19,860 nt of DNA from Acidobacteriota bacterium (GCA_028875135.1 JAPPFQ010000543.1:1-19860); one strand, 5' to 3'; positions 8,362 to 14,685 are shown, numbered from the stretch's first letter. Translations and numbers: made by a program. The notes: generated by a model from the sequence alone, not told the origin.

Positions 8362-8440
8362 CCCCCCCGGGAGCGCGGGCGTCTCGCCCGCATGCTGTTC
8401 CGTCGCGTGCCGCTCAGTTTCCCTGCGATGGCGCTCCCGG
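8362..8440 (+). repeat. Dispersed repeat, second tandem partial copy
   Basis: This is a 79-bp direct repeat of 8233-8311 with a single mismatch (T in the first copy, G in the second), giving a period of 129 bp. It includes the palindromic core and both inverted ends but not the left third of the full element. Confidence 0.9.
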
Positions 8441-8804
8441 GTGGGGTGCCCCAGTCCGGTCGCCCCGCTCCCTCCGTGGGGCAGCGGTCGGGCCCTGCCA
8501 TTTTCGATGCCCATTGACACATACGGGCGCCGTTGGTCATTGAAGCAGGTCCGTCGTTCTTCGTGTCTATGGGAGTTCAATCTTGGATCGTCTTCATTTC
8601 AATACGATGACCATCAACTACTTCTTCTCTCGAAGGGTCCGCCCGGTAGGGGTTGGAGGGGCTGGTCCCACCTGCAATTTCCCCGGCAGCAATCCGAAGT
8701 TGCCTTTAGAATGGGAGCCGGGTGGGCACAGGCCACTGCGCGCCCGAGTCTGCAGCAGTAAGCAGGCAGCCTTCCCAACCGGGCCTGGCCCCCTCAGAGA
8801 CATC
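8441..8804. other. Intergenic region upstream of the MFS gene
   Basis: About 360 bp separate the repeats from the probable MFS start. A TTGACA hexamer (8514-8519) could be a -35 element, but no convincing -10 follows at the usual distance. The MFS frame is open through 8583-8804, yet that part reads as unrelated sequence (rich in G, P and R). I treat it as non-coding. Confidence 0.4.
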
Positions 8805-10190
8805 TTGAACAAGACCCCCGATCAAAAAGTCGCCCTGTTCATCGCCACCCTGGCCGCCTTCTTCATCCCCTTCATGGGCTCTTCGGTGAATATCGCCATA
8901 CCGACCATCGGTGAGCATTTCGGCATGGACGCGGTCTCGCTGAGCTGGGTGGCCACCTCGTTTCTGCTGGCGGCCGCCATGTTTCTCCTGCCCTTCGGGA
9001 GGCTGGCTGATATCCATGGCCGCAAACGCGTCTTTGCCTGGGGTATCGCCATCTACACCCTGGCTTCCTTCCTTTCGGCCGTTGCCCCTTCGGGGTTGAC
9101 GCTGATCCTGTTCCGGGGGCTCCAGGGGCTGGGGGGAGCCATGATCTTCAGCACCGGGATCGCCATCCTGACCTCGGTCTACCCGCAGGAGGAGCGGGGC
9201 AAGGTGTTGGGTTTCAGCGTGGGGGCCGTCTACCTGGGACTGAGCTTCGGTCCTTCCATCGGCGGGTTTCTGACCGAACAGTTCGGCTGGCGGTCGGTAT
9301 TCCTGGTGCACGTCCCCATCGGACTGCTGATCGTTTCCCTGATCGCCGCCAAGCTCAAGGGGGAGTGGGCCGACGCCAGAGGGGAAAGCTTCGACTGGGT
9401 GGGATCTCTGATCTACACCGTTTCACTGATGGGGGTGGTCTACGGGCTCTCCCTGCTGCCCCAGGCGCTGGGAGGCTGGCTGGCCCTGGCCGGCGCCGCC
9501 GGTTTGATCCTGTTTGTGGGATGGGAGCTCAGGGTCGACAGTCCCCTGATGAATATCAAGTTGTTCCAAACCAGCACCGTCTTTGCCTACTCCAACCTGG
9601 CCGCCCTGATTCACTACAGCGCCACCTTTTCGGTGGGATTCCTGCTGAGCCTCTACCTGCAGTACATACCGGGCTACGGGGCCCAGAACGCCGGCATCAT
9701 CCTGATCGCCCAACCGATCGTTATGGCTGTCTTCTCGCCTTATGCCGGAAGGCTTTCCGACCGCATCGAGCCCAGGATGGTGGCCTCCATCGGAATGGCC
9801 CTGACGGCCCTGGGATTGTTCCTGCTGGTCCTGATCGACGGCCGCACCGGCGTCGGGATGGTCATCGCCAACCTGGTCCTTCTTGGAATCGGGTTCGCCC
9901 TGTTTTCCTCGCCCAACACCAATGCCGTCATGAGCTCGGTGGACAAGAAGTATTTCGGAGTGGCTTCCGGCACCCTGGGGACCATGCGATTGACCGGGCA
10001 GATGCTGAGCATGGGCATCGCCACCCTGATTTTCGCCGTTTATATCGGTAGAGTGCAGATCACCCCCGAGCAGTATCCGATGTTCCTGAAAAGCACCCAG
10101 GTGGCCTTCCTGGTTTCCGGCTTTCTCTGTGTGGCCGGCATCCTGGCCTCCTTGGCCCGGGGGCGCCTGCGGGCTGCTACGCGAGGTTGA
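8805..10190 (+). CDS. MFS drug/metabolite transporter, DHA2-like (14 TM)
   Basis: The product is a roughly 461-aa inner-membrane proton-coupled exporter of the major facilitator superfamily. Motif A (FGRLADIHGRKRVF, about 64-77) follows TM2. Motif C-type glycines appear in RGLQGLGGAMIFSTG and in VGAVYLGLSFGPSIGG. Hydrophobic segments run through to the C-terminus, consistent with 14 helices. The start is uncertain. I prefer TTG at 8805, just before the first helix (KVALFIATLAAFFIPF), although only a weak AGAGA lies upstream. In-frame ATGs at 8583 and 8607 would add a long N-terminus unlike the family. No regulator or membrane-fusion partner is adjacent, so the substrate is unknown. It lies between the two inverted copies of the dispersed repeat. 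Confidence 0.85.
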   Translation: MNKTPDQKVALFIATLAAFFIPFMGSSVNIAIPTIGEHFGMDAVSLSWVATSFLLAAAMFLLPFGRLADIHGRKRVFAWGIAIYTLASFLSAVAPSGLTLILFRGLQGLGGAMIFSTGIAILTSVYPQEERGKVLGFSVGAVYLGLSFGPSIGGFLTEQFGWRSVFLVHVPIGLLIVSLIAAKLKGEWADARGESFDWVGSLIYTVSLMGVVYGLSLLPQALGGWLALAGAAGLILFVGWELRVDSPLMNIKLFQTSTVFAYSNLAALIHYSATFSVGFLLSLYLQYIPGYGAQNAGIILIAQPIVMAVFSPYAGRLSDRIEPRMVASIGMALTALGLFLLVLIDGRTGVGMVIANLVLLGIGFALFSSPNTNAVMSSVDKKYFGVASGTLGTMRLTGQMLSMGIATLIFAVYIGRVQITPEQYPMFLKSTQVAFLVSGFLCVAGILASLARGRLRAATRG

Positions 10191-10226
10191 GCATCCACAA
10201 GAGGCCCTCGTTTGGAGAAACGAATC

Positions 10227-10469
10227 ATGAGAGAAATCGGCGTCTCCAAAGTCAAAACCCACCTTTCCGCGCTACTTGATGAAGTCACACGCGGAGAAAC
10301 CATCGTCATCACAAGGGGCGGGCGCCCGGTGGCTTGGTTGACACCGCCGGAAGCGCCCGACCGTCGAAGCGCCAATGCTGCGGCCGCGACCCTGCGCGAC
10401 TTGCGCAAGCGCGTCGGGTGGGCGACAACCGAAGAGATTCTTCAGATGCGCGGCCAAGGCCGGCGATGA
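10227..10469 (+). CDS. Phd/YefM-type antitoxin (partner toxin decayed)
   Basis: The product is an 80-aa protein of the Phd/YefM antitoxin fold: I-G-V-S-K-V-K-T-H-L-S-A-L-L-D-E-V at the N-terminus, then GETIVITRGGRPVAWLTP, then a C-terminal toxin-binding tail ending in MRGQGRR. The ATG at 10227 has GGAG 9 nt upstream and gives the typical N-terminus; a TTG five codons earlier is possible. The stop overlaps an ATG (ATGA at 10466-10469), the usual coupling to a VapC toxin, but the downstream toxin is broken. Such antitoxins bind their toxin and repress their own promoter. Orphan retention would be compatible with cross-neutralisation or simple decay. Confidence 0.85.
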   Translation: MREIGVSKVKTHLSALLDEVTRGETIVITRGGRPVAWLTPPEAPDRRSANAAAATLRDLRKRVGWATTEEILQMRGQGRR

Positions 10470-10617
10470 AGGCCCCAGTAGCGGTGGTTTCGTTGCCCTG
10501 GTGTGAATGGTCTGCGATGAACCATCGGCGTCAGCCGACGCAGTCTTGGAGCCAGTAGCGGAGATTGGCGGGACCGCTGAGGGGCTCTGGTGGGTGGAGG
10601 TGCGTAACGTTCTGGTC
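10466..10617 (+). pseudogene. Remnant of a VapC-type PIN toxin (frameshifted, truncated)
   Basis: The ATG overlaps the antitoxin stop (ATGA). The first frame reads MKAPVAVVSLPWCEW, which resembles PIN toxin N-termini of the form V-x-D-A-S-V-A-L-x-W-C-F-x-D-E. The acidic residue expected after the first strand is lost. The frame then meets a stop at 10556-10558. A second frame takes up the homology from 10516: D-E-P-S-A-S-A-D-A-V-L-E, then L-W-W-V-E-V-R-N-V-L-V. This matches the helix and the L-W-x-x-E-V-A-N-x-L motif holding the second acidic residue in VapCs. Similarity ends near 10617, where the 3' end of the next, oppositely oriented toxin gene begins. About two thirds of a PIN domain is missing. 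It is not functional. Confidence 0.7.
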
Positions 10618-10645
10618 CCTCCCTATTGGCACAGGTCGCCGCAAA

Positions 10646-11071
10646 TCACGCCGTCCACGGATTGAAGACCGGGACGTCCGTCTTGCGAAAGTCTTCTGCG
10701 TTTCGGGTGCAGACGACGAGAGAGTGCGCGTAGGCGGTGGCTGCGATGAAGAGGTCAGGCTGGCTGAAGGTGATCGAACGTTCTCGACCCCGCGCCACCA
10801 TCCGACGCCATTCCAGAATCACTTCCTCGTCCACCGGCAGGATACGCCCAGCAAACCACGGCCGTAGCCGGTGGTCGAGCCAACGTGCAAGCTCGTTGCG
10901 AAACTTGGGGTCTGGCTGTCTTTCGATTCCATAGCGAATCTCGGCCAAAGTGACGCTGCTCAGGAACAGGCCATCTGCTGCTTGTGCATCCGACCAAGCT
11001 TTGACACGACTGTCGGGCCGATTCTTTCGGAGTTCGGAAACGACGTTGGTGTCGAGCAGCCACCCGTTCAT
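10646..11071 (-). CDS. vapC: VapC/FitB-family PIN-domain toxin
   Basis: The product is a 141-aa ribonuclease toxin. The PIN acidic site is complete: Asp7 in WLLDTNVVSEL, Glu44 in TLAEIRYGIE, Asp106 in FSQPDLFIAATA and the later TRNAEDF (122-128), ending in the characteristic V-F-N-P-W. VapC enzymes cleave tRNA or rRNA when their antitoxin is degraded. The ATG overlaps the stop codon of the upstream antitoxin (ATGA at 11068-11071 on the minus strand), so the two are translationally coupled. It appears intact and is the better of the two complete TA modules here. The RNA target cannot be predicted. Confidence 0.93.
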   Translation of the reverse strand: MNGWLLDTNVVSELRKNRPDSRVKAWSDAQAADGLFLSSVTLAEIRYGIERQPDPKFRNELARWLDHRLRPWFAGRILPVDEEVILEWRRMVARGRERSITFSQPDLFIAATAYAHSLVVCTRNAEDFRKTDVPVFNPWTA

Positions 11072-11364
11072 AATTCAACCTCACGGACGGGGCTCCGAAT
11101 GCCCTCTGCCTCGATTTTCATGCGACTCAGAGGGGACTGGGAAAGGAGTTCGTGTAAGCTGGCCGAGTTCTCCCGCGCCCGGAGGGCTTCAAAGGCGTCG
11201 GCCGCAACAATGACCACGGCATCTTTCCCGTGGACCGTAATGCGCTGTGGTTCCCCAGCCGTGGCTAGTCGAACGATCTCACTAAACCTTGCCTTGGCCT
11301 CTCCCAACTTCCAGCCCGGAGTCGGTGCCGGTTCAATTTGTCTGGCTTGACGAGACTTGGTCAA
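11068..11364 (-). CDS. Phd/YefM-type antitoxin of the VapC module
   Basis: The product is a 98-aa antitoxin. The N-terminal DNA-binding Phd fold reads W-K-L-G-E-A-K-A-R-F-S-E-I-V, then GEPQRITVHGKDAVVIVAAD and F-E-A-L. A C-terminal tail (about 64-98) should wrap the toxin. The start is TTG at 11364, supported by AAGGAG 8 nt upstream. It is coupled to the toxin by an ATGA overlap. The first gene of a TA operon usually represses its own promoter, and a 14-bp palindrome lies 21-34 bp upstream (listed separately). Its last codons (V-R-E-V-E-L-stop) are repeated as a relic at 11801-11821. Confidence 0.92.
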   Translation of the reverse strand: MTKSRQARQIEPAPTPGWKLGEAKARFSEIVRLATAGEPQRITVHGKDAVVIVAADAFEALRARENSASLHELLSQSPLSRMKIEAEGIRSPVREVEL

Positions 11365-11384
11365 TGGATTTTCTCCTTATGACT

Positions 11385-11398
11385 AATTTGGTCAAATT
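11385..11398. promoter_or_regulatory. Candidate TA operator palindrome
   Basis: AATTTG-GT-CAAATT is a perfect 6-bp inverted repeat with a 2-bp centre. It lies in an AT-rich stretch between the minus-strand phd/vapC pair and the plus-strand FitA-type remnant. On the minus strand a TATACT (11407-11412) lies just upstream and could serve as a -10. Autorepression by the antitoxin is inferred, not shown. Confidence 0.4.
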
Positions 11399-11445
11399 TA
11401 AGGACAGTATATATCAACTTCCATGGGTTGGGGGAGGTGTACCCC

Positions 11446-11625
11446 ATGCCAAAAATGATTCAGTTGCGAAACGTCCCAGATGACCTTCACAGGATTCTCA
11501 AGTCCAGAGCGGCGTTGGAAGGCAAGTCTCTATCCGATTATCTGATTTGGGGAACTGACACCGCAACGAGGAAAGCAAGCACTGACCGACTTGGCGGATC
11601 AGCCGATTTTTTGCTAACCCCATGA
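11446..11625 (+). pseudogene. FitA/VapB-type RHH antitoxin, truncated by deletion
   Basis: The ATG at 11446 has a strong GGGAGG SD 8 nt upstream. The first 33 residues (MPKMIQLRNVPDDLHRILKS, then RAALEGKSLSDYL) are a typical FitA-like ribbon-helix-helix domain. After SDYL the family sequence stops. The remaining 26 residues come from reading the middle of a VapC gene out of frame, and the toxin-binding tail is absent. The 59-aa product might still bind DNA but should not neutralise a toxin. The deletion junction is near 11543-11549. Confidence 0.8.
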
Positions 11626-11797
11626 CTTGTTTCTCTCGCGAATCCGGGCACTTCGTTACAATGTAACCGCCTATGATGTGGCCTACCTGGCTCTCGCAGA
11701 ATCGCTTCCCGCGCCATTGATTACCTGTGACGCCCGATTGGCCGCCACGCTCCGTCATCGCGCGACCGTTGAGCTTGTCCGTACCGGTCGCGCTTAA
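11552..11797 (+). pseudogene. C-terminal half of a VapC-type PIN toxin, with in-frame stop
   Basis: One continuous frame reads ELTPQRGKQALTDLADQPIF-C-stop-PHDLFL, then RIRALRYNVTAYDVAYLALA, then ESLPAPLITCDARLA, ending at TAA 11795-11797. The N-V-T-A-Y-D-V-A-Y-L-A-L-A-E block with L-I-T-C-D-A-R-L-A is the classic third/fourth acidic region of VapCs paired with FitA-like antitoxins. The only interruption is a TAA at 11615-11617 where relatives have R-Y-P-H; two point changes would explain TGC TAA from CGC TAC. The N-terminal half with the first catalytic Asp is deleted, joining this piece directly to the antitoxin. It is non-functional. Confidence 0.85.
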
Positions 11798-11800
11798 CCA

Positions 11801-11821
11801 TTCACAACTCAACCTCACGGA
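11801..11821 (-). repeat. Relic of a phd-type antitoxin 3' end
   Basis: This 21-bp stretch matches 11067-11087, the 3' end of the intact phd gene and its overlap with vapC, at 19 of 21 positions. On the minus strand it reads I-R-E-V-E-L-stop, against V-R-E-V-E-L-stop in the intact gene; the changes are silent or conservative. It probably marks a further lost module or a recombination scar. Confidence 0.55.
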
Positions 11822-11835
11822 TAGTGTTGTCGCTT

Positions 11836-11859
11836 TGGTGTATTGGTGTTATGGTGTGT
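11836..11859 (+). promoter_or_regulatory. TGGTGT iterons upstream of the RHH antitoxin
   Basis: Three directly repeated 8-bp units follow each other without gaps: TGGTGTAT, TGGTGTTA and TGGTGTGT. They end 25 bp before the ATG at 11885. RHH antitoxins commonly bind short repeated half-sites in their own promoters, so this is a plausible operator. No clear promoter hexamers are seen. Confidence 0.45.
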
Positions 11860-11884
11860 CAAGCGCTACATCGGAGACCCTGCC

Positions 11885-12130
11885 ATGCCTCGCTTGACCA
11901 TTAGTCTGCCTGACAGGACACACCGGGCACTGAAGGAAACTGCGGCCCGGCAGAATCGTTCCATGGGTTCAATCATTGAGGAGAGCCTGGAACTGAGAGG
12001 TGTCCGGCCCTACGACACTGCCAAGGAGATCGTTGCCAGGGCGAGAGCGAAGTCCGGATTGACCGCTGACGAGGCAATGGTCCTGGCAGTTGAGGAAACA
12101 AGACGATTTCGCGAAGAGACTTCGGACTGA
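11885..12130 (+). CDS. Ribbon-helix-helix antitoxin of a PIN toxin module
   Basis: The product is an 81-aa protein. The N-terminal RHH domain reads PRLTISLPDRTHRALKETAA (2-21), continuing to R-S-M-G-S-I-I-E-E-S-L (26-36). A helical acidic/basic tail (about 45-81) is suited to wrapping a toxin. The ATG at 11885 follows GGAGA (11872-11876) with 8 nt spacing. The frame is open slightly further upstream, but that part overlaps the iterons. The PIN-domain gene starts 42 bp after its stop on the same strand, making a two-gene TA operon. It should act as neutraliser and autorepressor. Confidence 0.82.
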   Translation: MPRLTISLPDRTHRALKETAARQNRSMGSIIEESLELRGVRPYDTAKEIVARARAKSGLTADEAMVLAVEETRRFREETSD

Positions 12131-12172
12131 TCGGCGCCAAAGGCCAGATCCTGGAAGTGCGTAAGAGAGCCG

Positions 12173-12604
12173 ATGACGCTCCAGCCTTGTATTGTGGATA
12201 CCAACGTCATCGTTTCGGGCCTGATCGTTTCAGACTCGAAGAGCCCCCCGGCACTGATCCTGGAGGCCATGCTTGATGGCAGGCTCCTCTTTCTGATGTC
12301 AGACGCCCTTCTCAATGAGTATTCGTCGGTGTTGCGGCGTCCGGGTCTCGTCCGGCTGCACGGGCTAACGGACGACGAAATCGACCGGCTCCTGACCGAC
12401 CTGGTCGCCAACGCCATGTGGCCGGAGTCTGACCCCAGCGGCGAGATCAGCGTCCAAGGCGACGACCACCTGTGGGCGTTGCTCGCCAGCCATCCCGAGG
12501 CACAACTGGTCACCGGTGACCGGCTGCTTGTCGAAAACCCTCTGAGCGGCGCCTCTGTGACTTCCCCTCGCCGTTTCGTGGATGCGTTTTTATCGCCGAA
12601 ATAG
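12173..12604 (+). CDS. PIN-domain toxin (COG1569-type)
   Basis: The product is a 143-aa putative toxin nuclease. PIN hallmarks are Asp9 in IVDTNVIVSGL, Glu49 in MSDALLNEYSSVLRRP, Asp97/Asp98 in G-D-D-H-L-W-A-L-L and the later LVTGDRLL. The layout (D-T-N-V-x-V-S-G, then S-x-x-L-x-E-Y-x-x-V-L-x-R-P) is that of the family usually annotated as a TA-system PIN toxin component, distinct from the shorter VapC/FitB type at 10646-11071. It follows the RHH antitoxin. It seems full length with all acidic residues. The RNA target is unknown. Confidence 0.88.
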   Translation: MTLQPCIVDTNVIVSGLIVSDSKSPPALILEAMLDGRLLFLMSDALLNEYSSVLRRPGLVRLHGLTDDEIDRLLTDLVANAMWPESDPSGEISVQGDDHLWALLASHPEAQLVTGDRLLVENPLSGASVTSPRRFVDAFLSPK

Positions 12605-13018
12605 ACCTGAATCGGTCCAAACAGACGATTACTTGGCAGAGTGGAATGCGGCTTTGCTGTGGTGTACTTGCTGAGGTGTCGGTTTAGGTTACCGTCAAAC
12701 GGATTCCCTGTGGTTGGGACGATTCGATGAAGGTCTGTTTGATTCTCCGGCCTTAGTAGAAGAGCATCGCAGCGATATTAGCGAGACTCTGGGTCGTTCG
12801 GGACAAATCCGGACAGTAGACGGGTAAGTCCGATCATGCACTATGCAATTCACACCAGTCTCTGAAACACATTAATAGCTACTACAGGCAAGTGACGCCC
12901 CCGCCCTGCCGGGCAGATCATTGGAGGAAGAAACTGCCGATGGTTGTACCAAGACGAGCCACGAATCAACACAAAGACCGATGGACCTCCTTTAGTGCAT
13001 CGACGTCATGGAATGAAG
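12605..13018. other. Intergenic region after the TA cluster
   Basis: This 414-bp stretch is less GC-rich than its surroundings. I checked both strands for pieces of PIN, RHH or Phd genes and for an RNA gene and found nothing I can support. Confidence 0.5.
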
Positions 13019-13048
13019 CCCCCCGGGAGCGCGGGCGTCCCGCCCGCA
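13019..13048 (+). repeat. Dispersed repeat, isolated palindromic core
   Basis: This 30-bp copy of the core (the CCCCGGGAGCGC end plus GCGGGCG-TCC-CGCCCGC) is in direct orientation relative to the 8.2-kb copies. Similarity stops after it. With 13200-13230 it forms a nearly perfect 30-bp inverted repeat about 150 bp apart. Confidence 0.8.
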
Positions 13049-13100
13049 CAAGTCTTGGCACAGCCTCGCCCATCTCCTCGACGGGCTCGACCGGCAACGC

Positions 13101-13309
13101 CGCCAGGACTCTGCTTCGGCCCAGCCCTTGCCGTACTCGCCGGCGGGGTGGCCGGGTGCCACATCGCAGGGAAACTGAGCGGGACGCAACGGGAGCGCAT
13201 GCGGGCGGGACGCCCGCGCTCCCGGGGGCGCCTCCTCCATCACTCCTGCCCCTCAAGGGCGCGCGCCGGGTTGCCGGCCACGTTCCTGCCGATGCGGCAG
13301 AGCCGTCAC
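13101..13309 (-). repeat. Dispersed repeat, right copy (inverted)
   Basis: Read on the minus strand, this aligns with 8148-8361 from end to end, including the GCCGCATCGGCAGG block, the palindromic core (13200-13230), GCTCAGTTTCCCTGCGATG and the terminal GGCCGAAGCAGAGTCCTGGC. Small indels and about one mismatch in five are visible by eye. It is followed by about 75 bp without features before the propeller gene stop codon. Confidence 0.8.
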
Positions 13310-13383
13310 ACTTGGTGGCCCTTCGTGGATCACTCCTTTGTTCAGCCCTTGTGGATAACCCTCGGTGGTTTCAAAAAAGGCCC

Positions 13384-14685
13384 TCAGTACTCCAGGCTGG
13401 GCGCTGCCTCGCCGTTCCTGCTTGCGCGGATGTCGTAGCAGTTGAGGACGCCCTGGTTGCGGATGTAGAGTCTGCCGCCGCTGACTACCGGGTGGGCCCA
13501 AGTGGGCCATCCCTGGTCGGCCACTTCGAAGCGGCCCTTCTCCCGGTACCCTTCGGTTGTGGCTTCGGCCAGGCCCACCACGTTCTTTTCGCTGAACAGG
13601 TAGAGGTGACCGTCGGCATAGGTGAGCGATCCCTTGCCCACGCTGCGGTCCTTCCACATCACCTTGCCGGTTTCGAATTCCATGCAGGTGAGGATGGCGC
13701 CCGAGAACCCGTAGAGATAGCCGTCGACCAGGACGACCCCTCCGTGGTGGTTTCTCATGTCGCGGTTGAAGTAGACCTCCTCGGCTTCCATGGACCCATT
13801 GTCGGCCTTGAGTTGAAGCAGGGCGCATCCGGTGCCGTAGTCGGAACTGAAGAAAGCCTGGTCCCGGTAGACGATCGGGGTGGTGACGTTGGCCGTGCGG
13901 TTGGCCACCGGCTGGTAGCGCCACAACAGTTGGCCGTCCTCGGCCCTCAGTCCCACGGCCGCGGCTGCGGTAAAGGCCAGCAGGGTGCGAATGCCCTGGA
14001 CTTCAGCCACCACGCCGGAGGAGTAGCCGGCCCGGTCGCTGAGCTCCTTGCTGGTCCAGATGGTTTCTCCGGTATCCTTGTTCAGAGCCACCAGGCTGGC
14101 CCGCTCCCCGCCGGGCATCACGATCAGCCGCTCGCCGTCCACCAAAGGCGACTCGCTGATGTGCCACTTGGGATTCTCGCCCTTGAAATCCTTGAGGATG
14201 TTGCGGTGCCACAGCGTCCGGCCGTCGTCGGCCTGCAGGCAGGCCAGGTCGCCGTTTTCGGTCAGCACGTAAATGCGGTCCTCGTGAATGGTGGGAGTTC
14301 CCCGGGGACCGGGTCCGCGGCCATGGTCCAATCGATCCCCCAGGGATTTTGTCCAAAGGGTCCGGCCGCTGCTTTCCTCGAGGCAAAACAGGGTGCTGTC
14401 GTTTTCGCGGGTGCCCTGGACGAAGATCCGGCCTCCCTGAATGGAGACGGTGCCGTAGCCTTCTCCCAGGTCGGAAGTGGACCAGACCAGAGCGGGGCCG
14501 CCGGCCGGCCACTCCCGCAGCAATCCGGATTCGGTGGATAAACCGGTTCTGTCAGGTCCCCGCCACTGGGGCCACAGGCCCTCGGGAAAGGAATGGTTCG
14601 ATTGGGGAAGCTGTACCTGGCTGCAGGAAGCCAGAACTATGACGGTGGCAATCAGTGCTGCGGTCGGGAGCCCCTTGTGGCTCAT
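13384..14685 (-). CDS. PQQ-like beta-propeller lipoprotein
   Basis: The product is 433 aa. A lipoprotein signal peptide ends in L-A-S-C (Cys21), so it should be anchored in the envelope. The body has repeated propeller blades of the PQQ-like type, each with a G-x-x-x-A-L/W-x-x-x-T-G-x-x-x-W pattern. Examples are C-L-E-E-S-S-G-R-T-L-W-T, C-L-Q-A-D-D-G-R-T-L-W-H and A-L-N-K-D-T-G-E-T-I-W-T. The opening W-P-Q-W-R-G-P-D-R-T-G motif is common in such proteins of Acidobacteria, Planctomycetes and Verrucomicrobia. I see no dehydrogenase cofactor or metal ligands, so it is more likely a scaffold or binding protein than a quinoprotein enzyme. The ATG at 14685 has an AAAGGAG SD about 8 nt upstream. It is divergent from the GGT-like gene. 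Confidence 0.88.
   Translation of the reverse strand: MSHKGLPTAALIATVIVLASCSQVQLPQSNHSFPEGLWPQWRGPDRTGLSTESGLLREWPAGGPALVWSTSDLGEGYGTVSIQGGRIFVQGTRENDSTLFCLEESSGRTLWTKSLGDRLDHGRGPGPRGTPTIHEDRIYVLTENGDLACLQADDGRTLWHRNILKDFKGENPKWHISESPLVDGERLIVMPGGERASLVALNKDTGETIWTSKELSDRAGYSSGVVAEVQGIRTLLAFTAAAAVGLRAEDGQLLWRYQPVANRTANVTTPIVYRDQAFFSSDYGTGCALLQLKADNGSMEAEEVYFNRDMRNHHGGVVLVDGYLYGFSGAILTCMEFETGKVMWKDRSVGKGSLTYADGHLYLFSEKNVVGLAEATTEGYREKGRFEVADQGWPTWAHPVVSGGRLYIRNQGVLNCYDIRASRNGEAAPSLEY

Noticed and set aside
8233..8440. CRISPR array
   Set aside because: There are only two long copies with a 129-bp period, no short regularly spaced repeats and no cas genes.
8514..8519. TTGACA as promoter for the MFS gene
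   Set aside because: No acceptable -10 hexamer at 16-18 bp, so I mention it but do not call it.
8070..8540. N-terminal extension of the ThDP enzyme through the repeat region
   Set aside because: The added 157 residues come from duplicated palindromic repeats (Arg/Gly/Ser-rich) and precede a normal family N-terminus.
8217..8543. Small proteins encoded by the 8.2-kb repeats
   Set aside because: Similar peptides arise in several frames and on both strands because the DNA is repeated; there are no SDs or domains.
12892..14541. 549-codon plus-strand frame spanning the right repeat and the propeller gene
   Set aside because: It joins repeat sequence to the antisense of a clear lipoprotein gene.
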